Positions 11,440-20,589 of a DNA stretch of 63,624 bases are shown here, one piece after another. The stretch lies in assembly GCA_946887075.1 (NCBI GenBank), contig CAMPKA010000019.1, forward strand, positions 1 through 63,624, read 5' to 3'. Below the pieces are notes generated by a model. That model was not told the DNA's origin. It did not search any database and saw only the letters and a program-made list of their open reading frames with translations. This DNA is from an uncultured Salinimicrobium sp. (GTDB lineage: Bacteria > Bacteroidota > Bacteroidia > Flavobacteriales > Flavobacteriaceae). The stretch's first letter is position 1; the number at the start of each line of letters is the position of its first letter. The position numbers and the translations under genes are program-made.

Positions 11440-12479
11440 AATTGCTTCAGCGTTTGAATCAGTAGTTCATTTTCAGTTGGCGTTCCAATGGTTATACGTA
11501 GCGTACTGCCACAGAGCGGTTGGCTACTTCTGTTGCGCACCACAAAACCGGCCTTTAGAAGCTGGTCATATCGCAGGGAGGCATCGTCCATGCGGACCAG
11601 CAGGAAATTCGCATCCGAGGGAAATACCTCCTTAACATAGCTCAATTGTTCCAGGTCACGAGACATTTTTTCGCGTTCCTCCAGGATTATCGTTATTTCT
11701 TGCCCGGGATCCCTGGTCCGGAGGTTGGTAAGGGCGGTGTCCTGGCTAAGCTGGTTGATATTATACGGCGGCTTGATCCGGTTGAGGATTGCGATGATTT
11801 CCGTTGACCCGTAACAGATGCCCAGCCGGAGTGCGGCCATTGCATAGGCCTTGGAAAGGGTCTGAGTAACCACCAGGTTTGGGAACTCCGCTAACCTTCT
11901 GACCCATCCCGGATCACTGGAAAAGTCGATATAAGCCTCATCGATGACCACCAGGCCGTCGAATTGACCAAGTAGGGACTCTACAAGTTCCGGGTTAAAA
12001 AGATTTCCGGTAGGGTTGTTTGGGGAACAGAGCAGAAGGAGCTTCGTGTTCTGGTCCGACCTGGCCAGAATCTGAGGCACATCTGGTTGAAAATCATCAG
12101 TAAGCAATACCTGCCGGTTTTCAATATCGTTCAGGTCGGCCAGTACCTTGTACATTCCGTATGTTGGGGGAAGTGTGATCACATTGTCCAATCCGGGGCG
12201 GCAAAAGGCCCTGAAAAGAAGATCGAGTACTTCATCGCTTCCGTTACCCAGCAGTATCCTGGTCTCTGGAACTTCCCGCTGCTCAGACAGAAATTGTTTT
12301 AGTTCCCGCTGTCGCGGATCGGGATACCTGCTGAGTTCCCCCGAAAAGGGGTTCTCATTGGCATCCAAAAAGACCAGTCCCTGCTTGGTGCCGGTGAATT
12401 CATCACGGGCAGAGGAATAGGCTGAGATCGCCGCTACATTGGGGCGGACAAGCCTGGAAATGCAGAATTTCTGTGTCAT
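11436..12479 (-). CDS. hisC: Histidinol-phosphate aminotransferase
   Basis: 347 residues, PLP-dependent fold type I. It transfers an amino group from glutamate to imidazole acetol phosphate. The Schiff-base lysine is in [22 protein letters not shown] and the DEAYIDF aspartate contact the cofactor. It overlaps hisD by 4 nt and hisB by 4 nt, implying translational coupling. Confidence 0.95.
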   Translation of the reverse strand: MTQKFCISRLVRPNVAAISAYSSARDEFTGTKQGLVFLDANENPFSGELSRYPDPRQRELKQFLSEQREVPETRILLGNGSDEVLDLLFRAFCRPGLDNVITLPPTYGMYKVLADLNDIENRQVLLTDDFQPDVPQILARSDQNTKLLLLCSPNNPTGNLFNPELVESLLGQFDGLVVIDEAYIDFSSDPGWVRRLAEFPNLVVTQTLSKAYAMAALRLGICYGSTEIIAILNRIKPPYNINQLSQDTALTNLRTRDPGQEITIILEEREKMSRDLEQLSYVKEVFPSDANFLLVRMDDASLRYDQLLKAGFVVRNRSSQPLCGSTLRITIGTPTENELLIQTLKQL

Positions 12480-13768
12480 TGTCTCTCTCTTTTTAACTTT
12501 TCCAGCCGCAGGCTCACCGCCCTTTTGTGGGCATGCAGCCCTTCGGCCTCGGCCATTTGTTCAATGGCGGGTCCTATGTTCCTGATTCCCTGCTCGGTGA
12601 TCTGCTGAAAGGTGATGGTCTTGGTGAAGCTCTCCAGGCTGATTCCGCTGTATTGGCGGGCGTAACCATTGGTAGGAAGCGTATGGTTGGTGCCTGAGGC
12701 ATAATCTCCCGCGCTTTCGGGGGCATAATTTCCGATAAATACGGAACCAGCGCTCCCAATTCCCCGGATAAAGAAATCCGGTTCCTGTGTGGATATTATG
12801 CAGTGCTCAGGCGCATATTGGTTGGTAAAATCCAAGGCATCGGATGGGGAATCGATGTCGAGGAACAAGGCATGATCAAGGGCGGACCGGGCGATCTCCT
12901 TGCGCGGAAGGCTGTCAAGCTGAGAGGCTATTTCCCGCTTTACCTCCGAACTTAATCCTCTGGAAAGCGAGATCAGCACTACCTGGCTGTCCGCTCCATG
13001 TTCCGCCTGGGACAGCAGGTCCGAGGCGATAAACACCGGATCTGCAGAATCGTCTGCGATAACCAGTAATTCCGAAGGCCCTGCAGGCATATCAATGGCC
13101 ATTCCATATTCGGTTGCGACCTGTTTGGCGGCGGTCACATACTGATTGCCCGGGCCGAATATCTTGTAGACGCCGCTGATTTGTTGTGTGCCAAAGGTCA
13201 TTGCCGCTATGGCCTGGATCCCGCCCACTTTATAGATCCGGGTGATCCCGCAAAGCTGGGCGCAGTAAAGGATGGCAGGATCAATGTTACCCTCCCGATC
13301 CGGGGGAGTACAAACAATCACTTCTTTGCATCCCGCTATATTCGCAGGGATTCCGAGCATGAGCACCGTTGAGAACAGAGGAGCCGACCCCCCGGGAATA
13401 TAAAGCCCTACCTTTTCAATCGGCCGTCTTTCTTTCCAGCACAAGACCCCGGGAGCGGTTTCGATTGCTTCCTCCGGACCTGCGGGTTGGTGAAATCGCG
13501 TTATATTTTTTACGGCGAGATCGATAGCGGCTCTCAGTTGGGGCTCGATGGCTGCTGCTGCGCCTGAAATTTCATCCTGTCCGACCTGTACATTTTGCGG
13601 AGCGATTCCATCGAATTTCCGGGTATATTTGGCTACGGCGCGGTCTCCGGAAGTTTCCACCTCAGAGAAGATTTCCTGCACCAGCCCTCTTAGTTCCTTT
13701 TGGCTGCTGACCGGGCGCCTGGTCAGGCTGCACCATTGGTCTCGCCCGGGATTGTCAAGGGTTCTCAT
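12476..13768 (-). CDS. hisD: Histidinol dehydrogenase
   Basis: 430 residues from the ATG at 13768; an in-frame GTG sits one codon earlier. The ATG gives a TGATG junction with the hisG stop, so I prefer it. The enzyme oxidises histidinol to histidine in two NAD steps. Visible motifs are PGGSAP (near 125), the zinc ligand segment LLSQAEHGADSQ, the catalytic EHCII, and GTNHTLPTNGYAR. Length is normal. Confidence 0.96.
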   Translation of the reverse strand: MRTLDNPGRDQWCSLTRRPVSSQKELRGLVQEIFSEVETSGDRAVAKYTRKFDGIAPQNVQVGQDEISGAAAAIEPQLRAAIDLAVKNITRFHQPAGPEEAIETAPGVLCWKERRPIEKVGLYIPGGSAPLFSTVLMLGIPANIAGCKEVIVCTPPDREGNIDPAILYCAQLCGITRIYKVGGIQAIAAMTFGTQQISGVYKIFGPGNQYVTAAKQVATEYGMAIDMPAGPSELLVIADDSADPVFIASDLLSQAEHGADSQVVLISLSRGLSSEVKREIASQLDSLPRKEIARSALDHALFLDIDSPSDALDFTNQYAPEHCIISTQEPDFFIRGIGSAGSVFIGNYAPESAGDYASGTNHTLPTNGYARQYSGISLESFTKTITFQQITEQGIRNIGPAIEQMAEAEGLHAHKRAVSLRLEKLKRERQ

Positions 13769-14625
13769 CACAGTAACATTTTTTCGATCGGAGCTATGAG
13801 GATTCCCTCGGCTCCATTTTCTTTTAGCTGATCGATCACTTCCCAGAACCGCTCTTCAGAAATAACGGTATGCAGGGAGCTCCATCCTGCTTCGGCAAGG
13901 GGCAGAACGGTCGGGCTGCGCATCCCCGGAAGCAGCCGCACCACTGCATCGAGTTTCTCATTCGGAACGTTCATCAGGATATATTTGGACTTCCTGGCCC
14001 TGAGTACCGCCTGAATGCGGAATCTCACCTTTTCCAGGATCTGGCTGCGCTCCACATCGATCTTTGGGGAAACGGCCAACACAGCCTCGCTCTTAAGCAG
14101 GACCTCGACCTCCCGAAGATTGTTTCGGAAGAGCGTGTTTCCACTGGAGACGATATCACAAATTGCATCCGCCAGTCCGATGTTCGGTGCAATCTCCACC
14201 GAACCATTGATGATATGCAGATCAGCTGTCAGATTCCGCTCCGCAAGAAAGGCGTTCAGGGTATTCGGATATGAAGTGGCGATCCTTTTTCCTGCCAGGC
14301 TCTCTATTCCTGAATAGGATGCAGCCTTGGGAACGGCCAGGGATACCCGGCAGCGCGAGAAGCCCAGTTTTTCTGCTATGTCGATGTCCTGCCCCTTCTC
14401 TATCAGAACGTTTTCCCCGATGATGGCGATGTCCACGACCCCGTCCCTGAGGTACTGCGGGATGTCCCCGTTCCTGAGGTAGAATACCTCCAGGGGGAAA
14501 CTACCCGAGACTGCTTTGAGCTGCTCCTTTCCGTTTTCGACGGAAATTCCTGCTTCCTTTAGAAGCCTGAGGGAATCTTCATGAAGCCGTCCGGACTTCT
14601 GGACCGCGATTCTAATTCTTTTCAT
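13768..14625 (-). CDS. hisG: ATP phosphoribosyltransferase, long form
   Basis: 285 residues, first enzyme of histidine synthesis, joining ATP and PRPP. At this length it is the long HisG form, with a C-terminal ACT-like domain (about 210-285) that in the family binds histidine for feedback inhibition, so no HisZ partner is needed. RIAVQKSGRLHEDS starts the catalytic domain and DAICDIVSSGNTL is the PRPP-binding loop. First structural gene after the attenuator at 14664-14700. Confidence 0.96.
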   Translation of the reverse strand: MKRIRIAVQKSGRLHEDSLRLLKEAGISVENGKEQLKAVSGSFPLEVFYLRNGDIPQYLRDGVVDIAIIGENVLIEKGQDIDIAEKLGFSRCRVSLAVPKAASYSGIESLAGKRIATSYPNTLNAFLAERNLTADLHIINGSVEIAPNIGLADAICDIVSSGNTLFRNNLREVEVLLKSEAVLAVSPKIDVERSQILEKVRFRIQAVLRARKSKYILMNVPNEKLDAVVRLLPGMRSPTVLPLAEAGWSSLHTVISEERFWEVIDQLKENGAEGILIAPIEKMLL

Positions 14626-14663
14626 GGTTGTTTTAAATTAAGAATGAGCAGTCAGATACCGGA

Positions 14664-14700
14664 ATAAAAAAACCCGTCTGAGCTGCTCAAACGGGTTTAG
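14664..14700 (-). terminator. his operon attenuator terminator
   Basis: On the minus strand, arms at 14698-14687 and 14682-14671 form a 12-bp stem with one G-U pair, closed by a 4-nt loop and followed by seven U. It lies between the His-rich leader ORF and hisG. A competing pairing is visible: GCTCAG inside the leader ORF (14741-14736) can pair with TTGAGC in the left terminator arm (14690-14685), which would open the terminator. Confidence 0.85.
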
Positions 14701-14726
14701 AAATATGTTTTTTACGCATATCAGTC

Positions 14727-14780
14727 TCACCTCGCCTGAGCGAACCAATGAGAATGATGATGATGTAACTGATTTTTCAT
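14727..14780 (-). CDS. hisL: His leader peptide MKNQLHHHHSHWFAQAR
   Basis: A 17-codon ORF with five His codons, four of them in a row, placed 100 nt upstream of hisG and followed by an intrinsic terminator. This is the layout of classical ribosome-mediated attenuation: when charged tRNA-His is scarce the ribosome stalls on the His codons, an alternative RNA fold forms, and hisG is transcribed. The promoter box lies only 9 nt before the start codon. The His run and its position make chance very unlikely. The mechanism is inferred from known leaders; the ORF is read directly. Confidence 0.88.
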   Translation of the reverse strand: MKNQLHHHHSHWFAQAR

Positions 14781-14789
14781 ATGATGGTT

Positions 14790-14819
14790 CAAAAATAAGA
14801 CTTTAATTCAAAACTCCAA
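14790..14819 (-). promoter_or_regulatory. Promoter of the his operon
   Basis: On the minus strand TATTTTTG (14797-14790) matches the Bacteroidota -7 consensus TAnnTTTG, and TTG (14819-14817) lies 19 nt upstream as the -33 element. The transcript would begin a few bases before the leader peptide ATG at 14780. Confidence 0.6.
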
Positions 14820-14829
14820 GAAAAAATTT

Positions 14830-16854
14830 TTAGAGCTGGCCGAAATATTTCCTGAGGAACCATTCCGCCCCTAGAAAAAGGATGATCAGAAAAAGCAACA
14901 GGGGCCATTCTATAAGGGGCGTTGTGATTTCTTTGCTCTTCTGCACAGGCATGAATTCCTTCCGCTTCAACAGGACCTCCTTCAGACCATCCACCTGCCC
15001 TGGGAAATACAATTTTCCTTCATGGGCAATCCTGCTGAGTTTCTCGGGATTCGAGCGGAGAAACTGTTTCTCGATCTCAAAGGAAAGGATCTGAAAAGTT
15101 CCCGATTTCGAAATTCCCTCTTCTTCGGCTTCAATGGTAAAGTGATAAGTACCGGGCTGCAGTCCGGAAAGGTTGACCTCATACCTGTTCTCCCGAAGCA
15201 TCAGTGGGAAAGTCCGCTTTTGGTCCGGAACAGGTCCGGAAAGCTCGAGCAGCACTTCTGCGCCGGGATCAAACTTGTAGTTTCTGTCAAAAACCCGGGC
15301 CGCTAGTACCATGTCCTCCCCCGTCTCCATGGTGCTTTCATAGGAAAGACTTAGTCTTTCCCGCTGATTTCCGGAGGAAAGATACTGGATCAGGTCTCCC
15401 ACAAAAGAATCAAACGGATCAAAAGAATCCTGTTGAAGATAGCTCTGACTCCGCCATTGCCATATTCCCGTCCCGAATAAAAATGCCTTCTTTGCTCCGG
15501 TGCCGTTGTCTAGGGCCAAAAGAGGTCTTTGTGTCTCTATTCCCTGCACATCACCATACAGCAGCACTTCCGCCTGTGGACTGCCGGAGATCTCTCCAAA
15601 AGCACCTATTAAAGGGGGAAGTGCGTTAAAATTCAGGTCTGAAGGCTGGTAAGGCCCGAAACCGGGATTGAGGCGGGCAAAAAACTCCTCCGTCTGCCCG
15701 TATCCCTCCTGTCTGAAAGGAATTCCTGAGGCATTCAGGAAATCCCAGTCTGTTTCGGGTCCCGTAATCATCCAGTAATTCCTCCCCTGCTTTTCAAGTT
15801 CCTCGAGCAGCGTCTGAAATGCCCGGTTCGGCTGGTAAAGGATGACCAGGTCAAAATCATTCTGGTCCTGGAGGTCCTCCACGGGAAGCAGTACTACCTC
15901 CTGTTGCCTGTTGGAACTGATCGCCTTTTTCAGGGCGCCCAGGTCTGGATGCAATATGGAGTAGGCGATGGCTATTGAGGTTCTCTGGTCGATCACCTCT
16001 ACAACAAACTGCCGAACATTGTTTGCTGTGTTTCGCTCCCCTTCGAGCGGAATCAACTTCGCCTGGTAGGTTTTCAGGCCTACCGAGGTTGAGGGAATCT
16101 CCACCCGTACGATATTGGCCTGCTGGTCGTCCGGAAAGGAAACAGGTCTGGAAATCAGCGTTCTTCCTTCGGAACTGATCTGAAGATAGCTATCCGCTGC
16201 ACCTTTTCCTGAATAATTGAGCAGTAGCTCCACGGGAAAGCGATTGTCCAGAAAGGAGTACTTGTTGACATTGACCTGGGAGATGACCAGGTCGCGATAC
16301 CTGGCTGTATCTCCAATTACTACGGGATATACGGGCTGTCCCAGCTCCTGGGCAGCATAGAAATAATCCTGACCAACGGTCTGGTTTCCATCGCTGAGCA
16401 GAACAACAGGAAAACGGCCGGATCTATATCCCTGATCAAGTGTCCGGAACACCTGGGCAATGTTGGTCTGGCTCTCCTTGAAATCCAAGGAGTCGCCGGG
16501 GGAAACTGACCCTCCGAAAGGGATTATCTGAAGGTCAAACCGCTCCCGGAGCTCCGGGTCCTCCCTGAACTGCGCAAGCACTTCTGTGATAGAAGCTTCC
16601 TCTCCAAGATAGGAGATCGAGGCGGAATTATCCACCGCCAGGACCAGGTCCTGTTTTTCGACAAAATATTCGGTTCTGCTGACCTTGGGGTTGATCAGTA
16701 ACAGCAGGAGCAGGAAAAGACTGAAAAACCGGAGGGAACCAAGGATCCATTTCCTGGAGGCCGGAAGCCTCCGTTTAAAAAAATAGAGGAAATAAACAAC
16801 GGCCGCAGCTACCAGGGCGGCTAGGATAAGATATAAGATATTGGCCGTCGACAT
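14830..16854 (-). CDS. VWA-like membrane protein
   Basis: 674 residues. Two N-terminal membrane helices (about 5-27 and 38-58) are followed by a von Willebrand A-like domain with the MIDAS start LVLAVDNSASISY and the strand VVLLSDGNQT. A large extracytoplasmic region with beta-sandwich character follows, and a helix lies at the C-terminus (PLLLFLIILFLGAEWFL). Such proteins in Bacteroidota resemble BatA-type or aerotolerance-related VWA proteins, but no Bat operon partners are here. The gene sits alone between fabG and the his leader; its end lies 50 nt from the leader ORF, so the his promoter partly occupies that gap. Function unknown. Confidence 0.7.
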   Translation of the reverse strand: MSTANILYLILAALVAAAVVYFLYFFKRRLPASRKWILGSLRFFSLFLLLLLLINPKVSRTEYFVEKQDLVLAVDNSASISYLGEEASITEVLAQFREDPELRERFDLQIIPFGGSVSPGDSLDFKESQTNIAQVFRTLDQGYRSGRFPVVLLSDGNQTVGQDYFYAAQELGQPVYPVVIGDTARYRDLVISQVNVNKYSFLDNRFPVELLLNYSGKGAADSYLQISSEGRTLISRPVSFPDDQQANIVRVEIPSTSVGLKTYQAKLIPLEGERNTANNVRQFVVEVIDQRTSIAIAYSILHPDLGALKKAISSNRQQEVVLLPVEDLQDQNDFDLVILYQPNRAFQTLLEELEKQGRNYWMITGPETDWDFLNASGIPFRQEGYGQTEEFFARLNPGFGPYQPSDLNFNALPPLIGAFGEISGSPQAEVLLYGDVQGIETQRPLLALDNGTGAKKAFLFGTGIWQWRSQSYLQQDSFDPFDSFVGDLIQYLSSGNQRERLSLSYESTMETGEDMVLAARVFDRNYKFDPGAEVLLELSGPVPDQKRTFPLMLRENRYEVNLSGLQPGTYHFTIEAEEEGISKSGTFQILSFEIEKQFLRSNPEKLSRIAHEGKLYFPGQVDGLKEVLLKRKEFMPVQKSKEITTPLIEWPLLLFLIILFLGAEWFLRKYFGQL

Positions 16855-16914
16855 TCAGAAAGTCATGTATTTCAGTGGAGGGCTTTCCCGGCTTCAGCCA
16901 AAGAGCGGTCCGGC

Positions 16915-17661
16915 TTAGGTCAGCATTCCCCCGTCAACCTGGAGGACCTGACCGGTCACATAGGCGCTAAGATCGCTGGCCAGGAAGACACAGGCATTGG
17001 CGATGTCAACAGGAGAACCTCCTCGTTTCAGGGGTATGGATTCCCGCCATCCCTGTACTACTTTTTCATCGAGTTTGCCCGTCATTTCGGTCTCGATGAA
17101 TCCCGGAGCGACCACATTGGTCCGGATATTTCTGGAGCCCAGTTCCAGGGCCATTGACTTAGAGAATCCGATCATTCCGGCTTTGGACGCCGCATAATTA
17201 GCCTGTCCGGCATTTCCCTTGACCCCGACGACACTGCTCATATTGATGATACTGCCACTGCGCTGCTTGAGCATGGTCCGCTGGACTGCCTTGGTCATAT
17301 TGAAGACCGATTTCAGGTTGACCTCGATCACCTTGTCAAAATCCTCCTCACTCATACGCATCAGCAGGTTGTCCCGGGTAATTCCAGCATTGTTCACCAG
17401 GATATCAATACTTCCGAACTCAGAAACCACCTCCTTGACCAGCTCTTCAGCCTGCTGAAAATCGGCCGCATCGGATTTGTATCCCCTGGCCTTCACTCCC
17501 GATTCCTGGAGTTCCCGCTCCAACTGGCCGGCAGCTTCCGCAGAGGAGCTATAGGTAAAGGCCACATTAGCGCCGTGTTGTGCAAATACTTCAGCGATTC
17601 CCTTTCCGATTCCCCGACTGGCGCCGGTAATAATCGCGTTCTTTCCCTCTAGTAGTTTCAT
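16915..17661 (-). CDS. fabG: 3-oxoacyl-ACP reductase
   Basis: 248 residues, a classical short-chain dehydrogenase. It reduces 3-ketoacyl-ACP with NADPH in fatty acid elongation. The cofactor loop is TGASRGIGKGIA, NNAG follows the fourth strand, the catalytic Ser is in INMSSVVG, and YAASKAG supplies Tyr and Lys. Close similarity to true FabG and its place next to sucD and the lipid A genes favour this over a generic SDR. It follows sucD by 43 nt on the same strand. Confidence 0.93.
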   Translation of the reverse strand: MKLLEGKNAIITGASRGIGKGIAEVFAQHGANVAFTYSSSAEAAGQLERELQESGVKARGYKSDAADFQQAEELVKEVVSEFGSIDILVNNAGITRDNLLMRMSEEDFDKVIEVNLKSVFNMTKAVQRTMLKQRSGSIINMSSVVGVKGNAGQANYAASKAGMIGFSKSMALELGSRNIRTNVVAPGFIETEMTGKLDEKVVQGWRESIPLKRGGSPVDIANACVFLASDLSAYVTGQVLQVDGGMLT

Positions 17662-17704
17662 GTTCCTTTCCTGGATTTATGGATTGGTTGCTATTTTTTT
17701 CTGA

Positions 17705-18577
17705 TCAGGACAGCACTTCCCTGACCTTTTTACCTATCTCAGCAGGGGAATCAACTACGTATATACCGGATTCCCGCATAATCTTTTTCTTGGCCTCAGC
17801 GGTGTCCTCGCTACCTCCCACAATGGCACCAGCATGTCCCATGGTCCTTCCTTTCGGGGCGGTTTCCCCAGCGATAAAACCAACCACTGGTTTTCTGTTT
17901 CCGTTCTCCTTGATCCATTTTGCTGCATCAGCCTCCAGTTGTCCACCAATCTCGCCGATCATCACGATACATTCCGTTTCGTCATCGTTCATCAGGAGCT
18001 CAACAGCATCTTTGGTTGTGGTTCCGATAATGGGATCTCCCCCGATTCCAATCGCGGTGGTGATCCCGAGACCCTGCTTGACAACCTGATCTGCGGCCTC
18101 ATAGGTAAGTGTTCCCGATTTGGAGACGATTCCTACGGTTCCCTTTTTGAAAACAAAGCCTGGCATGATGCCCACCTTGGCCTCCTCCGGGGTGATCACG
18201 CCCGGGCAATTCGGACCGATCAAACGGCAGTTTTTGTCCCTGATATAGTCAGCAGCCTTGATCATATCTGCGACAGGAATTCCCTCAGTGATCGTTATGA
18301 TCACCCGGATCCCGGCATCAGCTGCTTCCATGATGGCGTCAGCCGCAAAAGCGGGAGGAACAAAAATAATGGAGACATTTGCGCCGGTTTTCTTCACCGC
18401 ATCCTCCACCGTATTGAATACCGGTTTGTCCAGGTGCTTCTGTCCCCCTTTACCCGGGGTCACTCCTCCGACCACGTTTGTTCCGTATTCGATCATCTGG
18501 CCGGTGTGAAAAGTGCCTTCACTTCCTGTAAATCCCTGGACGATTATTTTTGAATCCTTATTTACTAAAACGCTCAT
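17705..18577 (-). CDS. sucD: Succinyl-CoA synthetase (ADP-forming), alpha subunit
   Basis: 290 residues. It forms succinate, CoA and ATP from succinyl-CoA with SucC, in the TCA cycle. The N-terminal CoA-binding Rossmann motif is [10 protein letters not shown]; the phosphohistidine loop is [13 protein letters not shown] near the C-terminus. The beta subunit gene is not in the window, as is common in flavobacteria, where sucC is unlinked. A TAnnTTTG box at 18603-18610 gives it its own promoter. Confidence 0.96.
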   Translation of the reverse strand: MSVLVNKDSKIIVQGFTGSEGTFHTGQMIEYGTNVVGGVTPGKGGQKHLDKPVFNTVEDAVKKTGANVSIIFVPPAFAADAIMEAADAGIRVIITITEGIPVADMIKAADYIRDKNCRLIGPNCPGVITPEEAKVGIMPGFVFKKGTVGIVSKSGTLTYEAADQVVKQGLGITTAIGIGGDPIIGTTTKDAVELLMNDDETECIVMIGEIGGQLEADAAKWIKENGNRKPVVGFIAGETAPKGRTMGHAGAIVGGSEDTAEAKKKIMRESGIYVVDSPAEIGKKVREVLS

Positions 18578-18602
18578 AGTTGTTTTTTGAATTTTCCGAT
18601 TA

Positions 18603-18610
18603 CAAAATTA
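18603..18610 (-). promoter_or_regulatory. Promoter box of sucD
   Basis: TAATTTTG on the minus strand, 25 nt before the sucD ATG. It matches TAnnTTTG exactly; no convincing -33 element is seen. Confidence 0.45.
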
Positions 18611-18637
18611 GGTTTTTAAAAAGAATCCTGCAGGCTT

Positions 18638-19051
18638 TTATGCATTATTTGGAAGAAAGGAGTCGAGACTCTCTGGGCTGTCATCCGCCTGCTGGCTGAT
18701 CTGGTGCCCCTTGTAAAGTTTGCCATCCCTCACCTGCCAGATCGCAATGAAGTGGGCCATAGGGACTTCCTCGTCCGGATTCTCAATGGTCCTGACATAA
18801 TAGGTAAATCTGATGGTCACCATATCACCGTCAGCCAGTAGATGACTTATCTCGGGTCTCAGGGATTCAAAGGATGAGGAAAGCACCCTGGCCAGTTCTG
18901 AAATCTCCTCGAAACCGAGCTTTTTAAAGCCGGCACTGCTGTTCCAGTACAAAGCCACGTCCGAATCCAGGAGCTCTTCAACCTTCCTGGATTCGCCGTT
19001 CAGACTTCCGGAATAAAACTGTTCAACTGGGGTCTTTACATCAGGCTTCAT
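18638..19051 (-). CDS. NTF2-like (SnoaL-type) family protein
   Basis: 137 residues with the cone-shaped NTF2-like fold pattern: an N-terminal helix with VEQFYSGSLNGESRKVEELLDS, then strands ending in MAHFIAIWQVRDGKLYKGHQI. Members are either small enzymes or ligand-binding proteins; the pocket residues do not allow a specific call. It overlaps the second LpxD-like gene by 4 nt (ATGA), so it is the last gene of the lipid A operon and is probably translated with it. Confidence 0.75.
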   Translation of the reverse strand: MKPDVKTPVEQFYSGSLNGESRKVEELLDSDVALYWNSSAGFKKLGFEEISELARVLSSSFESLRPEISHLLADGDMVTIRFTYYVRTIENPDEEVPMAHFIAIWQVRDGKLYKGHQISQQADDSPESLDSFLPNNA

Positions 19052-19986
19052 GTTCCGCTGTTTAAATTTTCCATTAATTTAGGCAATCGTCGCAAGAGTG
19101 CCAACTCCTTTAGTTTAGCTCTTGTTTCCATTGCAGGGTTACCTGAGTAGACAGTGTTCTCCCTGGTGGATTTGGTTATCCCGGCCTGCCCCATCATTAC
19201 GCCTCCGCGTCTAACAATGATCCCGCTGCGCATGCCCACCTGGCCCCACACCGTGACGTCATCTTCTATGACCACGCACCCGGCGATTCCGACCTGCGAT
19301 GCGATCAGGCAGTTTCTGCCGATCACGGTATCGTGGCCGACCTGGATCAGGTTGTCCAATTTGGTTCCTTCACCTATCCGGGTATCCCCTGAAACACCTT
19401 TGTCAATGGTGCAGTTGGCACCGATATCCACCCGATCCTCAACCACTACCCTGCCTCCGGAAATCAATTTGTCATAACCTTCGGGGCGCTTTTTATAGTA
19501 GAAGGCATCACCTCCGAGAACGGATCCGGAATGAATGGTGACCTCGTCCCCGATGATCGTATTGTCATAAAGGCTGACATTGCTGTGAATCCTGCAGTTT
19601 TTGCCAATCCGGACATTGTTCCCGATAAACACATTGGGTTGTATAACGGTGTTCTCTCCAATGCTTGCTGAGGGAGCAAGGGAAGCCATGGCCTTCTCAA
19701 ACGGCCTGAAGAATTCGGTCAGGTTGTTGAAATCCCTGAAAGGATCATCAGAAACAAGCAGGGCTTTCCCCGGGGGGACATCAACTTCTTTATTGATCAG
19801 AATAACGGTGGCGGCAGATTCCAGCGCCTTATCGTAATATTTGGGATGATCCACAAAAACGATATCCCCCGGGGTGACAACATGGATCTCGTTCATGCCC
19901 GTCACCGGAAAATCTTCCGGCCCGACGTGCCGCGCCGAAATGATGGAGGCTATCTGCTTCAGGGTATAAGGTTGCGGGAATTTCAT
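19048..19986 (-). CDS. Second LpxD-like UDP-3-O-acylglucosamine N-acyltransferase
   Basis: 312 residues with an LpxD N-terminal domain (1-95) and a left-handed beta-helix built of hexapeptide repeats from about 100 to 285 (for example IGENTVIQPNVFIGNNVRIG). The His that acts as base in LpxD is kept in IQVGHDTVIG. It is shorter than the lpxD at 22762-23790 and clearly diverged from it. Flavobacteria often carry such a paralogue downstream of efp. It may acylate a different lipid A precursor or chain length, but this is inference. Located 24 nt after efp. Confidence 0.8.
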   Translation of the reverse strand: MKFPQPYTLKQIASIISARHVGPEDFPVTGMNEIHVVTPGDIVFVDHPKYYDKALESAATVILINKEVDVPPGKALLVSDDPFRDFNNLTEFFRPFEKAMASLAPSASIGENTVIQPNVFIGNNVRIGKNCRIHSNVSLYDNTIIGDEVTIHSGSVLGGDAFYYKKRPEGYDKLISGGRVVVEDRVDIGANCTIDKGVSGDTRIGEGTKLDNLIQVGHDTVIGRNCLIASQVGIAGCVVIEDDVTVWGQVGMRSGIIVRRGGVMMGQAGITKSTRENTVYSGNPAMETRAKLKELALLRRLPKLMENLNSGT

Positions 19987-20010
19987 AATTGCTCAGTGCC
20001 TGACCCGGCT

Positions 20011-20577
20011 TTAATCCTTGATTCTTTCCTTATAGGTCCCTTTCTCGGTTTCAATTCTGATCTTATCACCTTCATTGATGAAAAGCGGGACGTTAACTTC
20101 TGCTCCGGTTTCCACGGTAGCGGGCTTGGTCGCATTGGTGGCGGTGTTCCCCTTCACCCCTGGTTCCGTATGGGTGACTTCCAGAACAACACTTGCCGGC
20201 ATCTCCACAGAAAGCGGCATCTGATCCTCGGTATTGATCAGCACCGTGACGACCTCGCCTTCTTTGAGGAGTTTGGGTGCATCAAGTGCGTTCTCAGAAA
20301 GCCTGATCTGGGTGTAATCTTCGGTGTTCATGAAATGGTAGAACTCTCCGTCGTTATAGAGAAACTGAAATTTATGCGTCTCTACGCGCACATCCTCAAT
20401 TTTGTGGCCCGCGGAAAAGGTGTTGTCGATGACTTTCCCGGTGGTGACGCTTTTGAGTTTGGTCCTGACAAAGGCGGGTCCTTTTCCAGGTTTCACGTGC
20501 AGGAATTCGATGATCTTAAAGATGTCGTGGTTGTATCTGATACACAGGCCATTCCTGATGTCGCTTGTACTTGCCAT
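20011..20577 (-). CDS. efp: Translation elongation factor P
   Basis: 188 residues with three OB-like domains, normal length. EF-P rescues ribosomes stalled on polyproline. The loop that enters the peptidyl-transferase centre reads KPGKGPAFVRTK with Lys32 at the tip, the position modified in E. coli by EpmA. No epmA or other modification gene is in the window. Placed between lpxA and the LpxD paralogue, as in many flavobacteria; 12 nt after lpxA. Confidence 0.97.
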   Translation of the reverse strand: MASTSDIRNGLCIRYNHDIFKIIEFLHVKPGKGPAFVRTKLKSVTTGKVIDNTFSAGHKIEDVRVETHKFQFLYNDGEFYHFMNTEDYTQIRLSENALDAPKLLKEGEVVTVLINTEDQMPLSVEMPASVVLEVTHTEPGVKGNTATNATKPATVETGAEVNVPLFINEGDKIRIETEKGTYKERIKD

Positions 20578-20589
20578 TATGGTGTTTTA

